From an uncultured Erysipelotrichaceae bacterium (GTDB lineage Bacteria > Bacillota_I > Bacilli_A > RF39 > UBA660), in contig CACZQI010000029.1 of NCBI GenBank assembly GCA_902783345.1, positions 1 through 27,753 on the forward strand: a DNA stretch of 27,753 nucleotides, read 5' to 3'. The position numbers and the translations under genes were made by a program. The notes beneath the pieces are model-generated. The model was not told where the DNA came from. It worked only from the letters and a program-made list of their open reading frames with translations, and made no database searches. This document shows, in pieces, positions 22,239 to 27,753 of this stretch. Each line of letters starts with the position of its first letter. Position 1 is the stretch's first letter.

Positions 22239-23582
22239 ATGAATACTGAAGAAATTTGGAAAAACTTTTTAGATATAATAAGTACTAGAATTGCTACCGT
22301 ATCTTTTAATACTTGGTTTAAAGAAACTAAATTAGTTGATATAAATAATGGAAAGTTAATAATTGAAGTTCCAATGACATTCCATAAAAAATTCTTAAAT
22401 GATAATTACTATGATTTAATTGAAGAAATAATTACTAATATTACTGGAACTAATTATGATTTAGAATTTGTAGTTGAAGATGAACTTGATAAAACTGATA
22501 TAAATAAAGAAAAAGAAGCTATTAATTATCGTAAGATTAATTCAAATTTAAATGATAAATATACTTTTGAAAACTTTATTATAGGTGATAGTAACCGTTT
22601 TGCTCAAACTGCCGCTTTAGCAGTTGCTGAACAACCTGGTAAGATTTATAATCCACTCTTTATTTATGGTAAAAGTGGACTTGGTAAAACACATTTAATG
22701 CATGCCATTGGTAATTATATTGAAAAAAATTCTAATAAAACTGTTCTTTATATTACTAGTGAACAATTTATATCTGATTTTATTGGTATTACTAAAAAGA
22801 ATGAAGATAATTATGATATTATTGATAATTTTAAAGAAAAATATCGTAATATTGATGTTTTAATGATAGATGATATTCAGTTTTTAACCGGAGCAGAGAA
22901 GAGTCAAGGAGAATTTTTTAACACATTTACATCACTTTATGACTCCAATAAACAAATAATAATAAGTTCTGACCGTTCGCCAGATGATTTAAAAAGATTG
23001 GAAGAAAGGTTATTAACAAGATTTAGATGGGGCTTAACAGTTAATATTTATCCACCTGATTTTGAACTTAGATGTAAGATTCTAAAAGACAAGATGGCAG
23101 GTCATGAAGTAGCCTCCTTAGTTAATAATGATGTCATTGAATATATTGCATCTAATTGTGAAAATGATGTAAGACACTTAGAAGGCGCGATTACTAGACT
23201 TTATGCTTATGCCGCAATGATGTGTCCAAGGGAGATCAATTTAGAGTTTGCCGTTGATGCCTTAAAAGATTATATAGGAAAATCTCCTTTTATTACTAAC
23301 GACATTCAAAAAATTCAAAAGGCCGTTGCTGATCACTTTAATATTACAGTCGATGATTTAAAGAGTAAAAAACGAACTGCCAATATTAGTTATCCAAGAC
23401 AAATTGCTATGTACTTATGTAGGATGACTACTGAAGAAACTATTGTTAAAATAGGTTTAGAATTTGGTAACCGAGACCATGCAACAGTTTTACATTCATT
23501 TGAAAAAATAGATGAAGAAATTAAAACTAATTATGAATTAAAAGATACGATTGATCAAATAAAAAATAAAATTGTTAACTAA
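22239..23582 (+). CDS. dnaA: Chromosomal replication initiator DnaA
   Basis: Binds DnaA boxes and opens the origin. 447 residues: domain I at 1-75, a short domain II at about 76-105, AAA+ domain III with Walker A GKSGLGKTH at 144-152 and Walker B VLMIDD at 207-212, and the DNA-binding domain IV with the signature DHATVLHS at about 413. A TTG at 22224 extends the frame by five codons, but these are the ribosome site itself (GGGGTGA, four bases before the ATG at 22239), so the ATG is the start. Upstream and downstream gaps carry DnaA boxes, suggesting autoregulation. Confidence 0.98.
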   Translation: MNTEEIWKNFLDIISTRIATVSFNTWFKETKLVDINNGKLIIEVPMTFHKKFLNDNYYDLIEEIITNITGTNYDLEFVVEDELDKTDINKEKEAINYRKINSNLNDKYTFENFIIGDSNRFAQTAALAVAEQPGKIYNPLFIYGKSGLGKTHLMHAIGNYIEKNSNKTVLYITSEQFISDFIGITKKNEDNYDIIDNFKEKYRNIDVLMIDDIQFLTGAEKSQGEFFNTFTSLYDSNKQIIISSDRSPDDLKRLEERLLTRFRWGLTVNIYPPDFELRCKILKDKMAGHEVASLVNNDVIEYIASNCENDVRHLEGAITRLYAYAAMMCPREINLEFAVDALKDYIGKSPFITNDIQKIQKAVADHFNITVDDLKSKKRTANISYPRQIAMYLCRMTTEETIVKIGLEFGNRDHATVLHSFEKIDEEIKTNYELKDTIDQIKNKIVN

Positions 23583-23598
23583 TGCGGAAAACTTAAAA

Positions 23599-23680
23599 TA
23601 ATCCACACTGTTCAATCTCAGTATTTATAAGGAAAAAATAAGTTATCAACATTTTCAACATTAATAATAATAAAAATAAG
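23599..23680 (+). other. Second DnaA-box cluster with possible DnaA-trio run
   Basis: In the 113-base dnaA-dnaN gap: near-consensus DnaA boxes TAATCCACA (23599-23607) and TTATCAACA (23643-23651), then TTTTCAACA (23652-23660, two mismatches), followed at once by a run of TAA triplets (about 23661-23680). This resembles a box-plus-trio unwinding element and the incC half of the bipartite Bacillus origin, but it lacks the usual GC cluster between box and trios. No terminator is seen after dnaA, so dnaN can be co-transcribed. Confidence 0.5.
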
Positions 23681-23695
23681 AAAGAAGGTATATAA

Positions 23696-24811
23696 ATGAA
23701 ATTATTAATCGAAAAGGCTATTTTATTGGAAAGTTTAACAAATGTAATGAGAGCCATCTCTCCTAGAAATATTATTCCAATATTAAATGGAGTAATGTTT
23801 GAATTAACAGATGAAGGTTTATATTTAACAGCAAGTGATAGTGATTTAACTATTAGAAATTTTATTCCTAAAGAAAAAATCAAAAATATTTATAAAACAG
23901 GTAAAATAATTATTCAAAGTAAATATTTATTAGAAATAATTAGAAAATTACCAAATACAGATATTAATATTGAAGTAGTTGATAGTTTAAAAATTGTTAT
24001 TAGTACTGAAAATACAGTTTATAATTTAAATTGTTTAGATACGGAAGATTATCCAAATATTAAATTAGATTATGTGGAAAACCCAATAGTTATTAACAGT
24101 AGTACTATTAAAAAGATAATAAGTCAAACATTATTTGCAGTATCTAATCAAGAATCTCGTCCATTATTAACTGGTATTAATTTTAAAATTAGTGGAAATG
24201 TTTTAGAATGTGTTGCAACTGATTCTTATCGGTTAGCTAAAAAGACTACTATATTAGATCAAAACTATGAATCAGCAAATATTGTAATTCCAGGTAAAAA
24301 TATTAATGAATTAGATAAGATTTTAAGTGATGAAGATAATGTGGAAATCCACTTATTTGATAACAAAGTTTTATTTAAATATCAAAATTATTTATTTCAA
24401 TCTAGTTTATTAAGTGGTACTTATCCAAATACTAATAATTTTATTCCTGAAGAATTTGAAATAATTATAACTACATCTTTAAATGATTATTTTGCTGCCA
24501 TTGATAGAGCTGCACTTCTTACTCAAAATAAAGATAAGAATATAATTAAGATGGATACTGATGCAAATGAAATAATTATAACATCATCATCAAGTGAAAT
24601 TGGAAAATCTGAAGAAAAAGTTTTAGTAAATAAAAATACTGATAAAAATTTATCTATATCATTTAGTGCTAAATATATGTTAGAAGCCTTAAAAACATTT
24701 GATGAAGAAGATTTAATTATCTTACTTAATAATGATTCTAAGCCAATAATCTTAAAATCAGCAACTGATGAAACATTAATTCAACTTATTCTACCAATTA
24801 AAACATATTAA
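23696..24811 (+). CDS. dnaN: DNA polymerase III beta subunit (sliding clamp)
   Basis: Ring-shaped processivity clamp of the replicative polymerase. 371 residues, three clamp domains. N-terminal LESLTNVMRAISPRNIIPILNGVMFE and the central SRPLLTGINFKI with ATDSYRLAKK are diagnostic. The C-terminal end LIQLILPIKTY matches the conserved clamp terminus (usually MPxR-type). ATG with AAGAAGG about seven bases upstream. Followed by its own terminator, which separates it from comK. Confidence 0.98.
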   Translation: MKLLIEKAILLESLTNVMRAISPRNIIPILNGVMFELTDEGLYLTASDSDLTIRNFIPKEKIKNIYKTGKIIIQSKYLLEIIRKLPNTDINIEVVDSLKIVISTENTVYNLNCLDTEDYPNIKLDYVENPIVINSSTIKKIISQTLFAVSNQESRPLLTGINFKISGNVLECVATDSYRLAKKTTILDQNYESANIVIPGKNINELDKILSDEDNVEIHLFDNKVLFKYQNYLFQSSLLSGTYPNTNNFIPEEFEIIITTSLNDYFAAIDRAALLTQNKDKNIIKMDTDANEIIITSSSSEIGKSEEKVLVNKNTDKNLSISFSAKYMLEALKTFDEEDLIILLNNDSKPIILKSATDETLIQLILPIKTY

Positions 24812-24854
24812 AAAGAGAAATTTTAGTTATTTAAAATCTCTTTTTTTATTTTTT
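24811..24854 (+). terminator. dnaN terminator
   Basis: AAAAGAGA (24811-24818) pairs with TCTCTTTT (24837-24844), with a further ATTTTA/TAAAAT pairing inside, followed by a long T-rich run. The left arm begins at the dnaN stop codon. Confidence 0.75.
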
Positions 24855-24860
24855 GTTCGT

Positions 24861-24890
24861 TTTCGACAAATTTCGGCATATTTCGACAAA
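24861..24890. promoter_or_regulatory. Three phased Spo0A-box-like repeats upstream of comK
   Basis: Three back-to-back decamers: TTTCGACAAA (24861-24870), TTTCGGCATA (24871-24880), TTTCGACAAA (24881-24890). Read on the minus strand the cores are TGTCGAA, TGCCGAA and TGTCGAA, all matching the Spo0A box TGNCGAA. Spacing is exactly one helical turn. The last box overlaps where a -35 would lie: TCGACA (24883-24888) stands 16 bases before TATATT (24905-24910), the layout of a Spo0A-controlled sigma-A promoter. Confidence 0.65.
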
Positions 24891-24901
24891 AGATTATGGT
24901 C

Positions 24902-24933
24902 TAATATATTCCTCGAAAGAGGGGTGATTTTGG
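24902..24933 (+). promoter_or_regulatory. comK -10 region and leader hairpin
   Basis: Overlapping -10 candidates TAATAT (24902-24907) and TATATT (24905-24910). The leader then has CCTC-GAAA-GAGG (24911-24922), a 4-bp stem with a GNRA tetraloop whose right arm forms the start of the ribosome site GAGGGGTGA. The ATG follows six bases after the GTGA. Confidence 0.45.
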
Positions 24934-25377
24934 ATGAAAGATTATTTAATTAATAAAAATACTTTAGCGCTTATTCCTTTAGGCAAAAAGAAAACCATTA
25001 TCTATGAAGACCATGATTGTTATGTAATTGATTCCCGTATTAATAAAATTATGGATATTAATTGTCAATATTATGGTAGTTCTTTAGAAAATAGAATTAA
25101 AGGAACTAATAAAATGACTGGAATGAATTATAAAGTACCAATTCTTTTATCAGAAAAACCAGCAACTATATTTTTTCCAACTTGTTCTCCAAGATTAAAG
25201 GATTGTGCCTGGATAAACTTAGATAATGTTGATAAAGTCATTAATTTAGAGGATAAATGTCAAGTAGAATTCTTAAATAAAGAGAAGTTAGATTTTGATT
25301 CTACATATCGTGTGATTAATAATCAATATTTAAGATCATTATCATTAAAAAATAGTTTTCAAAATCATAAAAAATAG
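24934..25377 (+). CDS. comK: ComK-family competence transcription factor
   Basis: 147 residues. ComK is the master activator of DNA-uptake genes in Bacillus. The core matches residue by residue in order: IMDINCQYYGSSLENRIKGT at 39-58 (Bacillus IVDRSCRFFGSSYAGRKAGT), YKVPIL, IFFPTCSPRLKDCAWINL at 79-96 (Bacillus IFLFPTLSSTRPQCGWIS), and STYRVINNQYLRS at 123-135. It ends about 40 residues earlier than the 192-residue Bacillus protein and lacks the C-terminal tail that MecA uses to deliver ComK to ClpCP. It lies between dnaN and recF, where Bacillus has yaaA, with three Spo0A-like boxes upstream. Whether it still controls competence or another regulon cannot be told from here. Codon use matches its neighbours. 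Confidence 0.85.
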   Translation: MKDYLINKNTLALIPLGKKKTIIYEDHDCYVIDSRINKIMDINCQYYGSSLENRIKGTNKMTGMNYKVPILLSEKPATIFFPTCSPRLKDCAWINLDNVDKVINLEDKCQVEFLNKEKLDFDSTYRVINNQYLRSLSLKNSFQNHKK

Positions 25378-25388
25378 CTAAATTTTTG

Positions 25389-25417
25389 TTTAAACACTAT
25401 AATTTTTGTGATATAAT
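25389..25417 (+). promoter_or_regulatory. recF-gyrB promoter, extended -10
   Basis: TGATATAAT (25409-25417) is a perfect TGn-TATAAT element; the -35 (TTTAAA, 25389-25394) is weak. Start near 25424, inside the left arm of the dyad at 25420-25449. Confidence 0.6.
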
Positions 25418-25419
25418 TA

Positions 25420-25449
25420 AATAGGTATAGGTACTCATGTATACCTATT
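25420..25449. repeat. Perfect 10-bp inverted repeat at the recF start site
   Basis: AATAGGTATA (25420-25429) and TATACCTATT (25440-25449) are exact inverted copies around GGTACTCATG. Directly followed by TTTATTATTAT. It could be the comK terminator (42 bases after the stop), a 5'-end stem-loop protecting the recF-gyrB mRNA, or a repressor operator just downstream of the -10. The left side also holds a direct repeat of ATAGGT. Confidence 0.7.
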
Positions 25450-25482
25450 TTATTATTATATTGCTTTAAAAGAGGGTTTAAA

Positions 25483-26580
25483 ATGAAAATTACTAATTTG
25501 AAACTTAAAAATTTTCGCAATCATCAAAATTTAGATCTAAACTTTTCAAATTATAAAAATATCATTATTGGAAATAATGGAATTGGTAAAACAAATATTG
25601 TTGAAGCAATCTATTTTCTAGCCCTTACTAAATCGTTTCGAACAACAAATGAAGAAGTTTTACTTAAAGAAAATGAAGAATTTGCTGTAATTGAAGGAGC
25701 AATTAATGATAAAATACCACATAATTATAAAATTGTTTTAAATAAAAATGGAAAAGTAATTAAAATCGATAATAATCCTATAAAATCAATAAGTGATTAT
25801 ATATCAAAACTAAATGTTATTTTATTTACGACTGAAGATATTAAACTTATTAAAGATAATCCTAGCATTCATCGAAAACTTATTAATATGGAGTTATCCC
25901 AGTTTAATAATGATTATTTAAAACTTTTAAGTATTTATAATAAAGTCTTAAAACAAAGAAATACTTATTTAAAATCAATGTATTTAAATGGTAATATTCC
26001 ATCAGATTATTTGGATATTTTAACCGAAAAACTTATTGATTTAGGTTTAAAAATCTATGAAATAAGAAAAAGTTATATTGATGAGATAAATATTTATATT
26101 AATGAAATATTTAAAAAAGTTGTTAAAAAAGAAGGATTACAAATTAAGTATATATCTAATTATGCTGGTAAAACTAAAGAGCAATTAATAAAAAGTTATC
26201 ATCAAATGAAAAATAAAGATATTAATTATGGTAAAACTCATTTAGGTATTCATGTAGATGACTATTTATTTGAAATAAATAATCATTTAGCTAAAGAATA
26301 TTTATCAGAAGGTGAACTAAAAAATGCTATTATAGCGTTCAAATTTGCCGAAATTAAGTATTGCATTAATGAGAAGCATAAGACTCCAATATTAATATTA
26401 GATGATTTATTTAGTGAATTAGATGATAAAAAGATTAATACTTTAATTGGTAATTTTAAAAAAAGTTTTCAAATTATTATTACAACGACTGATATTGATA
26501 AAGTAAATAAAAAACTTTTGAAAAACTGCCGAGTAATTAAGTTAACAAATAAGAAAGTAGAGGTCAAAGATTATGAATGA
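25483..26580 (+). CDS. recF: DNA replication and repair protein RecF
   Basis: SMC/ABC-type ATPase that loads RecA at single-strand gaps with RecO and RecR. 365 residues. Walker A GNNGIGKT at 30-37, Walker [15 protein letters not shown] at 302-315, and the arm domain about 100-250. The ABC signature, usually SQGQ or SRGQ, reads SEGE at 275-278 (LSEGELKNA). ATG with GAGGG seven bases upstream. Overlaps gyrB by eight bases. Confidence 0.96.
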   Translation: MKITNLKLKNFRNHQNLDLNFSNYKNIIIGNNGIGKTNIVEAIYFLALTKSFRTTNEEVLLKENEEFAVIEGAINDKIPHNYKIVLNKNGKVIKIDNNPIKSISDYISKLNVILFTTEDIKLIKDNPSIHRKLINMELSQFNNDYLKLLSIYNKVLKQRNTYLKSMYLNGNIPSDYLDILTEKLIDLGLKIYEIRKSYIDEINIYINEIFKKVVKKEGLQIKYISNYAGKTKEQLIKSYHQMKNKDINYGKTHLGIHVDDYLFEINNHLAKEYLSEGELKNAIIAFKFAEIKYCINEKHKTPILILDDLFSELDDKKINTLIGNFKKSFQIIITTTDIDKVNKKLLKNCRVIKLTNKKVEVKDYE

Positions 26581-27753
26581 TAAACAAGAATTAGAATATA
26601 ATGAGAGTGATATTCAAGTATTAGAAGGATTAGAAGCCGTTAGAAAAAGACCAGGAATGTATATTGGTACAACTGATGTAAAAGGACTTCATCATTTAGT
26701 ATGGGAAATTGTTGATAACTCAATAGATGAAGCACTTGCTGGTTTTTGCCATAATATTGAAATTATTATTAATAAAGATAATTCCATAACTGTTAAAGAT
26801 GATGGTCGTGGTATTCCTGTTGGTATTCATGCTAAAACGGGAATTTCAACAGTTGAAACTGTTTATACAGTATTACATGCTGGAGGTAAATTTGGCGGTG
26901 GCGGATACAAAGTATCCGGTGGACTTCATGGAGTAGGTGCCTCAGTTGTTAATGCTTTATCTAAATGGGTAGTAGTAACTGTTTATAAAGAAGGCAAAAT
27001 TTATGAAGCAAAATTTGAAAATGGTGGTAAAACAACTCAAAAACTAACTGAAATAGGTACTTGTGAAGCAAATCGTACAGGAACAACTGTATCTTTTAAA
27101 CCAGATCCAGATATTTTTGATACCGAAATTTATGATTATGATACATTAAAAGTCAGAGTAAGAGAACTTGCTTTCTTAAATAAAGGATTATCATTAACTT
27201 TAAGAGATGATCGTAATGAAGAAGATACTACAGGAGACCATTTTTTATATGAAGGCGGTATTAGTGAATATGTAAAATTTATAAATAATGGAAAAACGCC
27301 TGTTCATGAGGATATTATTCATTTTGAAGGAGAAGAAGATGGCGTATTCTTTGAAGTAGCAATGCAATATAACACAGGGTATAATGATAATATTTATTCA
27401 TTTGTTAATAACATTAATACTCATGATGGTGGAACCCATGAAGAAGGCGTTAGACGTGCTTTAACAAGAGTTATTAACAATTATGCTCGTAAAGCCAATA
27501 TTTTAAAAGAAAAAGATGAATCTTTAACTGGTGATGATGTTAAAGAAGGCTTAACAATGATTATATCTTGTAAACATCCAAATCCACAATTTGAAGGACA
27601 AACTAAGGGAAGATTAGGAAATTCAGAAGTCAGAAGACTTGCTGATTCAGTCTTTTCTCAAGGATTCGAAAGATTTTTAATGGAAAATCCAGCAGAAGCA
27701 AAAACAATAATTGAAAAAGGAATTCAAGCTTGTCGTGCAAGAAATGCTGCAAA
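26573..27753 (+). CDS. gyrB: DNA gyrase subunit B, 5' part
   Basis: Runs off the right edge: 393 codons of about 640 are present. ATG at 26573 overlaps the recF stop (ATGAATGA), with AGAGGT eight bases upstream. The GHKL ATPase domain is complete: [58 protein letters not shown]. The transducer domain follows, with [12 protein letters not shown]; the TOPRIM domain would start just past the edge. Position after recF, as in most bacteria, distinguishes it from parE. ATP-driven negative supercoiling; target of aminocoumarins. Confidence 0.97.
   Translation, partial: MNDKQELEYNESDIQVLEGLEAVRKRPGMYIGTTDVKGLHHLVWEIVDNSIDEALAGFCHNIEIIINKDNSITVKDDGRGIPVGIHAKTGISTVETVYTVLHAGGKFGGGGYKVSGGLHGVGASVVNALSKWVVVTVYKEGKIYEAKFENGGKTTQKLTEIGTCEANRTGTTVSFKPDPDIFDTEIYDYDTLKVRVRELAFLNKGLSLTLRDDRNEEDTTGDHFLYEGGISEYVKFINNGKTPVHEDIIHFEGEEDGVFFEVAMQYNTGYNDNIYSFVNNINTHDGGTHEEGVRRALTRVINNYARKANILKEKDESLTGDDVKEGLTMIISCKHPNPQFEGQTKGRLGNSEVRRLADSVFSQGFERFLMENPAEAKTIIEKGIQACRARNAA

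Noticed and set aside
24811..24933. ComK boxes (AAAAN5TTTT) for comK autoregulation
   Set aside because: Only off-by-one matches within the terminator; none at the required paired spacing.
1..27753. Mycoplasma-type code (TGA as Trp)
   Set aside because: Trp positions use TGG throughout and TGA ends recF.
1..27753. parS or Noc-binding sites, CRISPR arrays, tRNA or rRNA genes, insertion sequences
   Set aside because: Looked for by eye on both strands; nothing convincing. A parS search allowing mismatches would need computation.

Overview
The window is an AT-rich (roughly a quarter to 30% GC by eye) bacterial chromosome segment around the replication origin of a low-GC Bacillota. Gene content and order point to class Bacilli in the broad sense. 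Around the origin the order is mnmE-mnmG-rsmG-ParB/Noc and rpmH-rnpA-yidC-jag on one side, dnaA-dnaN-recF-gyrB on the other. Further left lie RNA polymerase delta (rpoE) and the Bacillus-type sporulation genes spoIIR, spoIID and spoIIQ. Tryptophan is encoded by TGG, and TGA stops recF, so the code is standard rather than the Mycoplasma code. The genome looks compact: genes overlap by 8-17 bases, several terminators include the stop codon, and standard operons are pruned. An uncultured gut lineage near the RF39/Erysipelotrichia groups would fit, but that placement is inference.

Layout. Positions 1-90 hold a rightward terminator for a gene lying off the left edge. From 90 to 11754 all genes are on the minus strand: nifJ (pyruvate:ferredoxin oxidoreductase), a small protein that looks like a shrunken MreB/Mbl actin, spoIIQ, spoIID, a DUF1146 membrane protein, rpiB, rpmE, murA, mntP, spoIIR, prmC, prfA, rpoE and a small YwiB-like protein. 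This merges two neighbourhoods that are separate in Bacillus subtilis (rpmE-prfA-prmC-spoIIR-mntP-rpiB and ywzB-murAA-spoIID-spoIIQ-mbl). A class A penicillin-binding protein at 11819-13750 is the only gene on the plus strand left of the origin. Then follow, on the minus strand, an unknown 214-residue protein, a ParB/Noc protein with a very long acidic linker, rsmG, mnmG, mnmE, jag, yidC, rnpA and rpmH.

The origin lies at about 21.9-22.2 kb, between rpmH and dnaA, with a second DnaA-box cluster between dnaA and dnaN. Right of it, on the plus strand, are dnaA, dnaN, a comK homologue, recF and the first 393 codons of gyrB. Apart from the PBP gene, every gene is transcribed away from the origin, co-directional with replication.

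The most notable locus is 24.85-25.4 kb. A ComK-family competence regulator sits between dnaN and recF, where Bacillus has the small S4 gene yaaA. Directly upstream are three exact 10-bp-phased repeats whose cores match the Spo0A box (TGNCGAA on the minus strand). This suggests that the sporulation master regulator controls a competence regulator next to the origin. Other points of interest are the Mbl-like remnant after spoIIQ, a SpoIIQ without any LytM zinc ligand, a probable AUU start for spoIID, and a set of extended -10 (TGnTATAAT-type) promoters.
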